From NCBI GenBank assembly GCA_031216445.1, contig CM062219.1, positions 16,157,001 to 16,221,000 on the forward strand: a stretch of DNA of 64,000 nt, read 5' to 3'. The translations under genes and the position numbers were made by a program. Positions 12,476 through 25,590 of this stretch are shown here, piece after piece. Within the stretch, counting starts at the first letter, position 1. Each line of letters opens with the position of its first letter. Under the pieces are notes generated by a model. The model had not been told where the DNA came from and did not search any database. It saw only the letters and a list, made by a program, of their open reading frames with translations. The DNA is from Lateolabrax maculatus (Eukaryota > Chordata > Actinopteri > Acropomatiformes > Lateolabracidae).

Positions 12476-12749
12476 GGGCTGCAACTAATGATTATTATCT
12501 TTGTTAATTATTCTTTCGAAACGTCTTCAAATAGCTTGTTTTGTCCGACCAACAGTTCAAAACCCAAAGTTATTTAATTTGACAATGATATAAAAAAGCA
12601 AAAATCAGCAAATTCTCATTTTAGAAGCTGGAACCAGAAAATGTTTGGCTTTTTCTCGCAAAATGATGACCATGAATATAATAATTGTAAATGTATTTTT
12701 TGTCAACCGACTAAGCAATTAAAGGAATACTCAACTAATTGTTTTAGCC
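12476..12749 (+). mobile_element. degenerate non-autonomous DNA transposon (MITE-like) copy
   Basis: Begins GGGCTGCAACTAATGATTAT and ends near TCAACTAATTGTTTTAGCC, whose reverse complement (GGCTAAAACAATTAGTTGA) imperfectly matches the start. The interior includes CTTCAAATAGCTTGTTTTGTC and TTTAGAAGCTGGAACCAGAA. From memory this is the layout of a repeat family abundant in spiny-rayed fish, which starts with a GCTGCAACTAA end and has a TTTAAGAAGCTGGAA interior. There is no coding capacity. The superfamily is not assigned. Confidence 0.7.
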
Positions 12750-13167
12750 AGAATCCTATTTTGGCCCCTCCTTCAGGTGCCTCTTGGTGATATTTTTGTG
12801 CAAAAATCTCCCTAAACATTGTCCTCTAACTGTACAGCTACCGTAATCCGATGATAGTTGATAAAATGTCATTACAATCATCTGAGTTGCCTTGAATTAT
12901 TACTGTGCGTTCACAGCAATCAGCTTAATGAGCAGCAGCGAGTGATTATCAGACCTATATTGCTCTGAGTTTTACCTCTCAGGCTACCTTGGGGGTTAAT
13001 ACCTGCAGACACTACTTAGGGATATGAAGTGCTTTTCTATTCTGCATGTTTTTAAAATAAAAAAGTATTTTGTAATCATTTTTGTATTAAAGATGCAAAT
13101 GCAACATTATCTATCATAAGTATAAGGTCTCAAATCAAAGTAATTTTTGTATTTATTTATGTTAATT

Positions 13168-13193
13168 TATGACTTTATTGTCATAAAGTCATA
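13168..13193. repeat. perfect 11-base inverted repeat
   Basis: Arms TATGACTTTAT and ATAAAGTCATA are perfectly complementary around a 4-base TGTC spacer. Cruciform or RNA hairpin potential. It could be a transposon end remnant, but no larger element was seen around it. Confidence 0.6.
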
Positions 13194-14759
13194 CCAACAC
13201 GTACCCCATCACTGACATTAAATCTGGGTGTTGTAAAATCACTTAACCCTATAGGATGCACTTTGTGCAGCTGAAGCCATATATGTCCTTTTATTTTTAT
13301 GTTATCTATCTACATGCAAATGATCAAAGTCAGAGCACGCTGATGTTATTTCATGGCTTAACAAACAGATTTCAATTGCATCCAGCTCCACTTACACAGT
13401 AAATCACCTACACCCCATTGCAGAGTGCCCAAATGCATATTAAGAAGGCAGAATGATGGGTTGTGTCAAAGGAGAACAATTTGTAGTTTCATTTCTGCTG
13501 TCCCGTATTGAATTCAAAGTTCCCAAATCTCTTGGCTGGCAATGTCTTGCATTATGTGCTGCTTCCAGTTGTGGCGGCACTGGCAGTGTGTCTGAGTAAT
13601 GAGCATGACCCAACATAAACGCTGTGTGGCCAACTTGGCTCCACACTGGGAGCGTCAGTCGTACTTTAATCAGGGATATTGGGGAGGAGTGTGCCTGGAA
13701 AGGGAAGGCCGAGGCTTTTAAAGACCTGACTAATAAGACATGTCAAAGGGAGCTGGGCAGCAGCCAGAACTGATATGCAGACTTTCTCCCTATCTGCTTC
13801 CCATCCTGACTCACCATGCACCGCCTCAACAGCATTCAGACACAGATGGCCTTTAACAAAGCTAGATATTCACTGATGCAAAAACAAACAACCCAAAGCA
13901 TCTCAGAGCAGCATGTGGCCTTCATGGTTAATCATTTTCTCCCTTTCTTTCTTGGCTCTCCTCAGATTTTTTATCCTTGTCTGAGTGTTCTAAAAGTTGA
14001 GCTAAGGTCAAGAACAACATTTTTACCCCATAACTCCTTTAGTAGTTCACCACAGTTTCATATCTTCAAATCAACACGTTCTGCTATTGAAATGTGTGAA
14101 ATGCCAGTTTGTTTTAATTATTGCTTGGCAAATTGCTACTTTTCAATCGCTCCTGGGTCTCTTTACAGTTGCATTATAAGGCTGGTATACAGGGAGAAGC
14201 ATTGCATGTATACTTCCGCCTGTTCTGTCATATAATACACATAGTAATACTCCTCAATTTAAAGAAATATATGGCATTAAAACATTTATACACTTTTCTG
14301 AATGAATGATTGCTGATGCTATACAACAGTGTAAGCTGAATTATACTTGTAAAATGACAGATCATATACAGTAGCTACTATACACTGATTGTACATGTGA
14401 AGGGATATAAGTTATTGGTAATGATAACTTATATTCTGCTGCTAATGGCTTTTATGTGTAGAGAGATATGTCTGTCGGTAAAAAAAAAAATATGTAGAAA
14501 TGGTAAGCTTATCTCACATTGACAGTCTACTGGGTAGTATTACAATCCCTGGCTGGTACAATAATAGGTTTTTGTCAGTCACCTTTTTAAGAAGAATCTT
14601 TAGAGCGGGTACTGTTTGTGTAATAAACAAATAAAAAAATTTGAAAATGCAATAGCAACTAGTTAAAGTTTATATTTGGTGTGTTTTGACCAATTTCTTT
14701 TACTTGACTATGTGCAGAGACAGGCTTGAAAATTCTTTTTAGGCAGAATCACAGCCACT

Positions 14760-15120
14760 AATTTAAATTAAAGCGATAACAACAACTTATTTGGCAGTAA
14801 TTATGATAGATTGTCGAGTGTTGAATTAATGAGGAGGCGTATGTTTTCATCTGAAAAGGTAATTAGCCATAGGGCTTAAGTAATCGCGGGAAAATCCAGG
14901 TCGTTACAGGCAGTCCCCGAGGGGACAGTTTTGCATACTCTCATGGCAGAGCAATTCCCTCAAGAGAGAACCCTTTCACTGAGAAACCTTGACCAGACAG
15001 TTCCTTTGAGGCTAGTACATCTCCAATCTGAATTTCAATAAAAAGCAATGCAAATGGAAGTAATCTCCATGGCACTAAGAAATGTACTCATCTAGAATTA
15101 AGAACATTTGCAACAAATGA
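14760..15120. promoter_or_regulatory. candidate enhancer: TAATTA-rich block
   Basis: TAATTA occurs at 14808-14813 and 14860-14865, with GAATTAAT at 14823-14830 and CTTAAGTA at 14875-14882, in repeat-free, non-coding sequence. The texture resembles vertebrate conserved non-coding elements. Conservation is untested. Confidence 0.25.
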
Positions 15121-18100
15121 CCTCTTTGATCACCATAGCATTGTTTGACAAAAGGTTTAGTCCTTGACCACTCTTCATTTACTTTGACACAAGGAATCTA
15201 ATTACCCACCCAAGTCTATCAACTCACCTGTGTCTATCTATGTGTCTATTTCTCCATTTATAGGATTTCTTCACTGGTTTCAATTTACTGCATTGCAGGA
15301 TCACCTAAATAATGCTATAGAATAGATTCACATAGTGTTTCTTGTATCCCATCAATCTTACATCTTCTCATCCATCATTTTGATCTCCAACTTCAAGGCT
15401 AGTAGAAATGAAGAAAAACCAAGCTTTTGATTTAGAAGCCACACTGAGGGTTTAATGAGAACAAAACTGATACATTTCCTAAGTTAGTCTACAATGTTCC
15501 TCTTCTGAAAACAGAGCAAAACATGTCGCTGTAAGCAGAGACAAGCAAACACTGAATGACAGGACTGATGGCACCATCGTAGACCTTGCGAGATGCCTGT
15601 TAAGCAAATGGTAATTAAAACCGCCTGAATCCTCAAATCTCTGATAAATATTTCATCAGGTGGCTCTTGGTGATTGCTATTGTAATGGAGCAACAATATT
15701 CAAATTGCCTTTAGTGAAATTAACACACCACCCCTATTCCTCCCCCATATATAGACACACAAAGTGAGTAATAGCACTTTTTCATGCCCACACACAAACC
15801 CATATACACATTCACATGCCCTATTGGCCCCTGTTACAAAATCAAATAACCACAGCTGTACTATTTTTAGCATATTTTCACCAATATCTACATCTGAGCA
15901 AATGGATTCAGCAATATGCAACACACATTGTGTAATATTTTTTTTGATATGCACATCATTCATTCCTCCCTTTGTACCCAAAGCATGTCAGGACAATCGC
16001 CTACTCCTCGATGACTAGATAATAAGAATAAGTGTGTCTGAACAATGAATGGATGAATGGATGTCACACCAGTGTATAATATGAACAAAGTGTCAATGTA
16101 AATAAAAAGCCTCTGTTGTCAGTGAATGACAGACCTACTATTGAAACTCAGTTTGAGTGATCGCCCTCTTAGACCCACATCAGTTTTTAATATTACAGTT
16201 AGACTTTCAGTTCCAAACCATAAAAGGACTGGTTGTGCCACCGGGAGTTTTAGGCAGGGGCTCTGCAGGGTTTCGGAGCACTTCTGTTAACAGATGAGGT
16301 TACACAACCAGAATAGGGTGGTCCAGGGGGGATCCAAACCTGACAATTTTTTTTCCACAGCAAAATACCCCAGTCTGGAGCACTTTGACCGGCAGTCTGT
16401 CCGAGCCTACAGCGATAGGTTTCCATGCACTGTCAGGCTCCCTGTCACTGTCTCTCGCTTCACTGTTATGCCTCCCAGTTGTTCTCTTGCCTCATCTTAT
16501 TTCTCTCTTTCTCCTCATCTGTACCTGCTTCTGTCACCTTGTCCGTTCTCTTGCTTAGTTCAGTTTGTAGAAATAAAACAAGAGATGCAGTAAAAGCTAT
16601 AAATGTATGCAAAACTTTACAGGCTAAGTAAGTGGTCATCATTTCACCCTCATTTGTCGTCTCTTTTCATTAAAGAAAAACTGAACTAATTCAAATTAGA
16701 TTTAAAAAAAAAATACTGCCTCTGTTGACTTGAGTTGCTTATTAGAAATGGAACCTAATCTATCATTTAATACTAAACAAAATGCACAGGAATAAAGAGC
16801 TGCTTATGGCGGATCCAGCAATACTGTTTTGGTAATACAAAATCAAACTCAATGTAGCTCCTTCGCTTTCCACTGGAAAGAAATGACTTACTGTGAAGCA
16901 GCTGTAGGATGTGCTGAGTTACAGACACTGGACACTTAGCATAAGTTAGTTAGGTTGTAACAAAGGCAAGAGGTTGGTCTTGATCCATAGTTTTCCTTAC
17001 CTTGCATTACATTTCATTACAAATTTAAATTATTCTTTAGTTTTTACATTACTATTTTGTTTAAAGGTTTCAAGTAAGCATGGTATTTAAAGAGCTGCAG
17101 CTTGATTTTGTAGGTGAACTTTAAACCCACAACACAAATAACACCTTTTCTCACACTTTTAGGTTGCACAAAGTATCAAGTTGAAAATATTGTAGATGTT
17201 TCATGTGAGGTAAATCATTGTCATGGTTTAATTTTCTCAGCTCAAAGAAATTTTGGGACTAACCTGACAAGCCTGTCTTCCAGTCACTAGCTGACTAATG
17301 AGCTGGCAGACTGCAGAAAACAACAGACATGTTGTTAAGAAACGTCAGATATCATCGTGAGTCAAGTAAACACATTTTGGTGGATGTCATGTCTTTAAAA
17401 ATATATATTTTGCGCTTGGAAACAGTAAGTAGTTGAGCTGTAGCTTGCAGGCATTTTACCACAATGCTCCCAGCCAAGTCAAGTGTCAGCCCAAACTAGC
17501 ACTCCGGAGTCCATCTGGCTGATAGTGGCAGTCAGCTTGCCAGTGCACAACTGACTGGTTTTTGCTGTCTTTGCAAATTTGACAATCAATCGCTTATTCA
17601 GCCCAATGGAACAGATATTCAGCCTTTTGTTTTTCTGCATTCCTGCAATAGAGTTGTATATTTATATATTGTGCCCCGTCCTCTCTGGTAAATTGTCGGG
17701 CTTTTCTCTTCTGACCTAGACCCATAACATTTTCCTTTAGTTCTACTCAAAATTACATTTCAATGATTGGCAGAACCCCTAGCTAAACACACAGACAAAC
17801 CAAGCCTGTATAGGCAAGCTCTATTTGTATCCTGCCATGTACTTCCACAGAATTTAAAGCTGACAGATGTAAAATAACCAGCCTGCCCTGCCCTGACTAT
17901 ATCAAACAAACAACCTTCACATTCTCCCACAGTGCAAATCTGTGGGAATAGCACTCATAATGGACCATGGATGATGAGAGGTGACTGAAATTTCCAAATA
18001 AGTAATAAAAACCTTAGGGATCCCACTTGTCCTTGGTATAGTCACTTATCTTTCTGCAATGGCATCACAGACAAAATCTTATGTTTATGGATATTAGAGA

Positions 18101-19789
18101 AATACAGAAATTAATTAATACAACCAGAACTGTCTCAGGGCATGATGTTACGGTACTAGAATACTAATACCTACAGTAGCATCTTACTCCATTGAGACCT
18201 TCTCAGACTTTTAATAGAATGTATTTGGTTGTCCTTGTCAGAAAAGTTCGTTATCTCTCGCAATAAAAATAAATAAAAAAACATCTTCCAGTGTTTTTCC
18301 TTTTTGTGTTGTTGCAGCAGTCTGAGGTGATTTCAGGGTAACTTGGTTTTCGTTTTATGCACATTCATGTTTTTCTGTTCTACTTTCCATTCTAGCACAA
18401 TTTACCACAGTAAAACTCTTTGTTTGGGTAATTATACAACCCATATAACAACTTGTATATATATGGGTATTTGTGGAAGATATTATTATTATCATCATTA
18501 TAGCTATCACTGTTTTTCTCAGTCTTCACTTTTTCTTTTTTTACAGGCTGCACATGTTCTGTATGACTGTTTCCATGAAAAAAACAAAACAAAAAAACAC
18601 AAAACATTGTGTAACTAATTTTTATTGATTCAGAATTACTTTGACATTGTTGCAGGTGCTAATTGGCCAAATTTGGTAACAATTGTTGAGCTTGCTTGCT
18701 TGAAAGGCAGGGCATTTTTAAATAAAAATGTCTATAAAGAAATACAAAGGATTTCCAATAATATTCTGCTGTTATAAAAATGAATGATGAAATAACATTT
18801 CACAACAATGAGTTGAGTAAAATCACTTATTCACTTATTTCACAAATTGTTGGCACATATATATATCACAATTTATTCATAAGATTATTTATTCCACAAT
18901 GTCGTCTTCTTTTATCTAATATTGAATACTTTGGGGGTTCACATTCCAGACATATAAGAACTGAACCTTAGCAAATAGTAAAGATCTACTGATAATTTAA
19001 AAACACAAAAAACTACAGTAAATCATGTGGATTTTGTCACTTCTATTCCCACTATTTTCTTATTTCCATTTGAGACAATCTGCTTATAGTCTCTAAAGAA
19101 AATTTGACAATACAGTACAAGGCAGGATCCAAAGTCATAAGGGGGGTGTGTTTTTGTGTGATGAAGATGATTTAATCCTCATCAGACATCAAAAGTTTGA
19201 CAAGTATTGACAGAAAATGCATTATTCTGGTGCTAGTAGTGAACACAAAGTATCTCGCAGTGGTAGCCTGTCACCATGGATTAAACACTGATAAAAATAA
19301 AATACAGATTGAAGTGAAACACAAAGACAAATCTGCAACAAAAAATATCCTCAACTGGACAGAATGTGTCAGATGTATGCCTTCTGGTAGACATATCTCT
19401 GTATTTGAATCAACTCCTTATCAATACTGGCTTGTATTTGAGGTGTAGCACACAGATGTGCATGACGTGCACTACTGATGATTTTAAAAGAGCCTTACCA
19501 CATCTAAAAGCCTCAAAATGCAGCACATTGTGCTACGGGTAAGCAAATGATTGAGGACACTTTTTTCAGCCTCAGTGATGTGTAACATAGAGCCATTGCC
19601 TCACTTCCTGTGTGTTAGAGTAGACACGAAAGTGGCCTGATGGCTCTTGCCTTTTTACTGCATTTCTCCCAGGGTAATTGCAGTTCCTTCCTTACTTTTA
19701 AAGCCCCGTCAGTCTGCCTGAGCTAAATGACAGCCTTGTGGTAACTGAATTACAGGGAGGAGAGGGAGCCAAGAATCACCTTCCTCTGA

Positions 19790-19925
19790 CTTGCTTGCTA
19801 AGTGGTCTGATTGCGTGGTCATGTCCCTGGCATTAAGATGACCGTTTCCATGGCAATTTCTCCAGGCACATATCAAAAAGTTCTTTGCAAGTGTCTGATG
19901 CAAAGTCATCTCAATTAATACTCTG
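19790..19925. promoter_or_regulatory. candidate regulatory block with X-box-like (RFX) site
   Basis: GTTTCCATGGCAAT at 19844-19857 matches the palindromic X-box GTTGCCATGGCAAC at 12 of 14 positions. Such sites bind RFX factors. The surrounding sequence is complex, non-repetitive and ends in CAATTAATA. Occupancy and target gene are unknown. Confidence 0.35.
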
Positions 19926-21263
19926 TAGTTTTAGTTTGCTGCCATCACAGGAACAATGGCTCATTTTGGAACCTGTAGAAATCACCACACTTCACCCAAA
20001 CATGGAATATCAACTACTACTTATTACTTTGTTTTTACTTTAATGGCAGTAAGGCTGGAAACAGCATATTCGTGTAAAATAAATGACAAAACAATATGTT
20101 CATGTTGTGTGTCTTAAAAAAATATGCAAACGTGTTAAGAGGGCTTTCACTGCCATCTTACTGTGATGATTTGTCTCATTTGTGGCTGTGAAATGCTGTT
20201 TGAAATCACAGAATGTGGCACCCTGGAGTAGCTGTCATTATTACACTGTTTATGCATTGCAAGTCGTGTAAATGTTCAAATCTCTCTGTGGCGTGCTTCT
20301 ACAGCTAGAGTTTGCTGAATTGAATATGAGACATCAGGTTCTCATATTAGCAGAATGATTTGGCTTTGTGTTTTGCTCAGAGAGGCAGTTCAGATGAGAA
20401 CTGCTACATTCAGCAGCAGGGTGTTTAATCAAAGGGGCCTTAAAACAACTTTTGGATCATGATAAGACAATGTTCCTTATGACTTGTTACTAAATATGAA
20501 GGACAGGGATAACCATTATTGAATACTACACTATGCGCAGTAGCTGGGATTTTATCTATACAGCTATCAGTTAATGTTATTTTTATATGTTGAAGCTCCA
20601 AAGCAAAACAATAAATGCACTACACTGAAAATTAAACATAGCCAATGTCAAGAATTCCACTGAAACAACATGCCTATGAAACAGTATTTAAGTCACCAGG
20701 CAATACTTAAATTCAGTGAATACTAATACGATTTGCCTGGACAACCTTGTCAAACAAACCATTTACAAAACTGAAATAAGTAAACTAAATGCGTAAAACC
20801 ATCAATTGTCACTGTAGGTTTTCACACATCATGCGCTGATATCTCCATCATATCAGCAGTGGACCACATGACTGCCCAGGATCCAAAATTCAGTGACAGA
20901 AAAACATCAGTCAAATATATTGGCAGACTAACTATAGACTAACTAACCAGATGTTCGACTCTAGATAATTCCACCATAGAAACAAGCAGGTTTCGCCCCC
21001 TCCCCTGCTCTGTGCTAACGTCTTCAAAGTGCCCCAACAATCTGCAGCAACAACAACGTCAGCAGCACAGCCAGGAGCAAAATACTAGCAAGTTTATGAT
21101 GGAAAACTGCAACCGACAGTTTATCGAGCACTCAGGGCTCATGCTGTTCAAATAATTACAATAGAAGGGCAGTTTGCTGGTTTGAATGGTCGTTCTTTGC
21201 ATTTCTAACACTGATGTATTTGGAAGGAGTGATAAATCTTTTTAAAGTTTAGTTAAAAAACAG

Positions 21264-21293
21264 GTTTTACCAGGTCATTACTCCTGGTAAAAC
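21264..21293. repeat. perfect 11-base inverted repeat
   Basis: Arms GTTTTACCAGG (21264-21274) and CCTGGTAAAAC (21283-21293) flank an 8-base spacer. No element boundary is recognisable around it. Confidence 0.6.
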
Positions 21294-21338
21294 TAAACCA
21301 AAGTGGTGATAATGGACTGGCTAACTCTTATTATAATG

Positions 21339-21480
21339 AGTTTTATTTAAATAAAGAGCTTTTAAAAAACAAGTTTCAAAGTGCTTTACGGAGACATATT
21401 AAGATTAAAACATTTAAAGACTAGAAGAGAATACAAAACAGCCAAAAACTCATAAAATAGAAATGAATCAATTACTACAA
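21339..21480 (+). repeat. possible interspersed-repeat remnant
   Basis: The stretch contains GTTTTATTTAAATAAAGAGC and CAAGTTTCAAAGTGCTTTAC. It resembles from memory a repeat common in fish genomes with a TTTATATAGCGCTTTTC-type start and an ACAAAGTGCTTTAC core. Ends are unclear and no coding capacity remains. Confidence 0.4.
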
Positions 21481-21548
21481 AGAGAATAACCAATTCTAAA
21501 TTAAAGACTAAAACAGAGTTTGTGAATTGCTAAACAGGGGCAACAAAA

Positions 21549-21595
21549 GCCAAACTTCATGGCAATCCATTGTCAAGACATTTCACTCAAAACAG
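21549..21595 (-). repeat. fragment of interspersed repeat, same family as 25591-25855
   Basis: Read on the minus strand it gives GAGTGAAATGTC followed by GGATTGCCATGAAGTTTGG. This matches, with divergence, the central part of the copy near 25.65 kb and, from memory, a family widespread in spiny-rayed fish. Only about 47 bases survive. Confidence 0.55.
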
Positions 21596-21849
21596 TCAGT
21601 TGGGATATCTAAAGCTCAGATAAATGACACAGAGGTAAGCCATAACCATGTCTCTCTCGATTTTGCAATGCATCAACGCTGCTTAAATGAAAAGTGAATG
21701 TACAAACTAACACATACAGGATACGGTGTATTTCAAAATCATGTTCCAGGTCTACTAATTTCACTCAGGCTCTGAATGGTTCTCACATTGAATTGGAGTG
21801 CGGCATTTCTAACCATGCAATAACCAGCATTGAAATTCAGGTCTGAAGT

Positions 21850-21861
21850 GGGGGGGGGGGG
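21850..21861 (+). repeat. poly-G run
   Basis: Twelve consecutive G on the plus strand. Confidence 0.9.
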
Positions 21862-22041
21862 TGCTTCCATGTGCTGATTGGTGCATAATGGGAGAGCTGG
21901 CTCTTATCATGTTCATGTCTCTGTGTGTCAAAGTTCATTTTCAATAACAGGGGTTTAAGCCGAAAGGTTACAGACATCTTTTTTTCCAGAGGAAGATTAA
22001 GGATGAAATTGTAACACCGATGGCCGTATGTTGTTGATGTT

Positions 22042-22080
22042 AACCTTAACTAACTAACAAACAAACCTTAACTAACTAAC
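22042..22080 (+). repeat. 17-base direct repeat
   Basis: AACCTTAACTAACTAAC occurs at 22042-22058 and again at 22064-22080, separated by five bases, with internal TAAC units. Confidence 0.7.
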
Positions 22081-22975
22081 TACATGTGTGATGTTACTTT
22101 TCAAGGCATATGTCACAGAACATCTCAGTTTAACTACTTCCAGGCGGTTATACTGAGGTGCAGGGAGTTCCCCATTAAAAAACAGTCGCTGCACTCTGCT
22201 CTGTTTTGTTCCGCCTCTTTGAAAGACAGCTACCATGACATATCACTGAGCTTTGATGTGTCTTGGTGAAATCCTGAACTACATTTGAAGTGTCACACTG
22301 TCATGCCACCCATTGGTCCCTGATGCTCTAACATGTCAGCAGTCACATTCGCACGCCCCACGGATTTTACTCCCCTGTCATTTCCATAGGCTGTATTTAT
22401 ACGCACACTATGAGAACAGAACTCTAGTATAAAGTTATACAGCACCTTAAAAGGATGTGGGTTTTTGTTGGCATTGTATTATGCGGCACATATTTTACAA
22501 GACCGTAGAAAATCAAGCAAAATTATATTAGCAAACCAAGAAAATTGCAGATTAGACAAGCATGCCAAAAGCAACAACATTTAAATTCCAGCAAAAGTGG
22601 ATCATTTCGTTAATGGCCTTCATGTGTCCTTAATGATTAGCGATTAGTAATTTCCATTTTGGTTGTGTTTTCCACTTTAGTGATGGCAAAAAAATCTCTG
22701 TCTAGCTGCATAGAAACATAAGTCATATGTGGGTTAATGGGAGCTTAATTGTATATGTCCTGAAATATCACAATATTTACAAAAAATGTACCCAAGCAGC
22801 CCCGAAAGCACCTTCTAATATAAGACCTGTACCCATGCTTTGAGACTCAGTAAACCTCACTTGCTTTTATGCTTCATTTAGCATGTAAAGGCATCTGGGT
22901 GTATGAAGAAAAATGAGGACAAACTGGGAGGAAAAGATTGATATGCAGAGAAACACATATAAATGAGGACGGGGA

Positions 22976-23075
22976 TGGTGAGAAAAAAGAAGGAGATAGG
23001 ATAAAGATAAATTAGGAAAGGTACAATGAAGGAGAGAGGGAGGAGAGAAGGAGAAAGGAGAGAGAACGCGAGGAC
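22976..23075 (+). repeat. purine-rich (GA) tract
   Basis: A degenerate GGA/GAGA-rich stretch. Open frames across it on both strands are low-complexity artefacts. Confidence 0.7.
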
Positions 23076-23372
23076 ACATGAGAATACAGTCATGCGCCTA
23101 CTGAGCCGTAGCGCTCATGGCTGGGCTGTGGCACTCATTATTGATGTAGTAGAAAATTTGCGCCGACAGGAAACGAAGCTGCCAGCTGTCCCCCCCATTA
23201 TGACATTATCTCAGAAGGATGGCTGACAGTGGCAGTGTATCCTATCACCCGAGCCGCCCCCTGGCATGTCCAGAGGAGAGATCTGTCCCAGAGTGGACAC
23301 GCACACTTACACATGTATACGCACACGCGGAGGCTCCAAAATGGAAAATCACATACACATTCATTCAGAGAC

Positions 23373-23374
<2 letters not shown>

Positions 23375-23416
<42 letters not shown>
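23375..23416 (+). repeat. CA microsatellite
   Basis: About 18 AC units plus an interrupted GCACAC end. Open frames in Thr/His and Cys/Val here are repeat artefacts. Confidence 0.95.
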
Positions 23417-23417
<1 letters not shown>

Positions 23418-25590
23418 TTGGCTAAAAAGGAATGCCTTCCAACAGTATTACTGTAACAGTGACCCAACATGGTCTGCATGTCACCACCAAACAAACAATA
23501 CACTTTGAATTACAAACAGATTGCACTGTAATGTGGTATGCGAGTGTAAAGCCGTTATTAAAATAGTGAGCTGAAGAAAGCAGAACTGGACATGCGGCAC
23601 ACAGCAAATTTGCTACGTCTAATGTGCTTAGTCTATAATGTTCCTCCAGTGTTCAATGGATATTGACTGTGAATTCAATGCTTGCAGCGTTGTGCAAACA
23701 CAGGAGAGAAAAAGGCAAAGTCAGAGGGAATAAGCCTGGGCGTAGGAGCCATAGTACAGGGTTTGCTCACCCAAATGACAAAACTTTCGTGTACTTTTGG
23801 TCTGAGGCTGTTTTTCATGGTTTGAGCAAGGCTCTTTAGTTCCAATTAAGGTAAATGCAAATGCTACAGAATATAATGACACTAGTGTGTTTCCAACTTT
23901 GCATGGTCGCAGCATCGTGGAAATATGAAAGTTGGCAGGGCAAAGTGAGAGAGAATAAGCCTGTCATCCAGGTTTACAGTATAAGCCATCCAAACAACCT
24001 CTGGCTCACTGTAAACATGCTGCCATGATGTTCAACAGATAAAGCAAAAATCTACAACCAGTTTTACATGGACTGTCTCACAAGTGGAAGGGGCATTATA
24101 AGAAGTAGGTTCACATTCATTTGAATACTATACATTGAACAGTTCGAAAGAGGAAGGAATGTTATGCACATAATAATACCACCTTGGATGGAGGGACAGC
24201 AAACCATTTGTACGTCTCCCTGCCACCTTATGTTTTATGCACATAGTAATGAGCCTACTCGTGCCGAGACAGTGCAGGTGATGTGTCTGTTTATGGGCCG
24301 GGCTCATTAAAACAGAAAGAGAATGGACTTTTCTGGTAGCACCTTGGCAGCTTCTGTTACATTCCTGTACACGCTTATCGGTATAGCTGACATCCTGCCG
24401 AGGAGGAGCCACCCCAAAATGCGCCGCAACAGACAGAAATAGATTTGAACTCTGCCCGGCAACCAGCCGGCACTGCAGATCTCTGCACCAAGCGTGTGCC
24501 ACGCTAGCGGGCAGACCCCCTCGGGGCCAGGAGACTCCACCAAGCAGGACAGATGGAACAGGATGGATGTGAATAAGACCTCCTCCGCACCAGCTTTCCA
24601 CTTGAACTCTGCGAGTGTCACAAAGATTAAGGATTTTTCTCGATTATTCTTGACTTTTTTCCTGTGCAATAAGGCCAAGAAGGCATTCAGTTTAATTGAA
24701 ATCATGAGAAAGAGAAAAGCCTTTTCACTGTTTCCTGTAAAAATATTGGGCAGAAGGACTTTTTTTCTCCCACTGCATTCTTTTTGTAGTTTTGACTGCC
24801 ACTGACTCATCACCTAGGGAGATGAGGAAGCATTTTTTCTAATTAACATTTCTTGCTACATTCACATAGTCGTGTAGTGGCTTGTCCAAATATCTTACAG
24901 GCGCTGCCTGGTGAGACCTAAGAGTTATGCTCTTAAGTGCAAAATCTCGTCATCACTGAACAAGTAAAAGTAGCGGCTGACCTCTGTAGTGTGAGCCCCT
25001 CAGGTACAATACAAGGCTGTCAGCCTGGCTTATACCACCGGAAACACAAAGACACTAAAATACCAGCACATGCACATGCACACGGGTCCCATTCATAAAA
25101 AGTGCGCAGGATGTTAGAGAAAGTTTAGGATCTATTCAAACTTTCACTGGGCACAGTTTCTTCTTACTTCTGAAGAAAATGCCAGAGCATCTCCTAAGTC
25201 CATCTTTTACATCATGTTTCACTTTTATGGATGGAACTTGGCATTAAATAGGCTGCTTACATTAATGAATTGCACTTACTGCCTCAATTAATAGCTGTCT
25301 GGGGTTCTCTTACTCCGTGACTCAAACTATTTAAAAATGTTGTAAAGGCCAAAATCTGGAAGTAATTGAAGAAAGTTTAGCTACAGTCAGGCAAGGTCCA
25401 TTGTCTTCTTATTTGTTTTAATGAATTGCTATCATCAAGTGGTACAATCAAGACACCCAGTATTAGCATTGGCACACAGTACTATGGGAGAGCACACCCC
25501 TGTGTGCTTTCTGCCATTGCATTTTGTTGAGCGCTACATCATTTTAACAGTTAAATGTCTTTTCGTCCACTTTTTAACCAAGCTGGCGGC

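Larger units (their letters stand above)
12750..21338. other. non-coding sequence, no gene seen
   Basis: AT-rich sequence with scattered short frames only. It includes an 11-base-arm hairpin at 13168-13193, a TAATTA-rich block near 14.8 kb and an X-box-like site near 19.85 kb, listed separately. The 139-codon frame at 13816-14235 lacks protein-like composition. No other repeats were recognised. Confidence 0.55.
21596..25590. other. non-coding sequence, no gene seen
   Basis: Contains the simple repeats listed separately and a TAAT-rich stretch near 22.6 kb (GATTAGCGATTAGTAATTTCC). At 24128-24813 two long overlapping minus-strand frames are open. They have no recognisable domains and lie in AT-rich sequence with enhancer-like texture, so I treat them as non-coding. 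Confidence 0.5.

Noticed and set aside
13816..14235. 139-codon plus-strand open frame
   Set aside because: Composition is not protein-like, a second frame overlaps its end, and no splice or promoter context is evident.
23229..23508. Open frames rich in Thr/His and Cys/Val
   Set aside because: Translations of the CA microsatellite, not proteins.
24128..24813. Two long overlapping minus-strand open frames (157 and 168 codons)
   Set aside because: No recognisable domain, both frames are open at once, and the sequence is AT-rich. More like non-coding sequence with chance openness.
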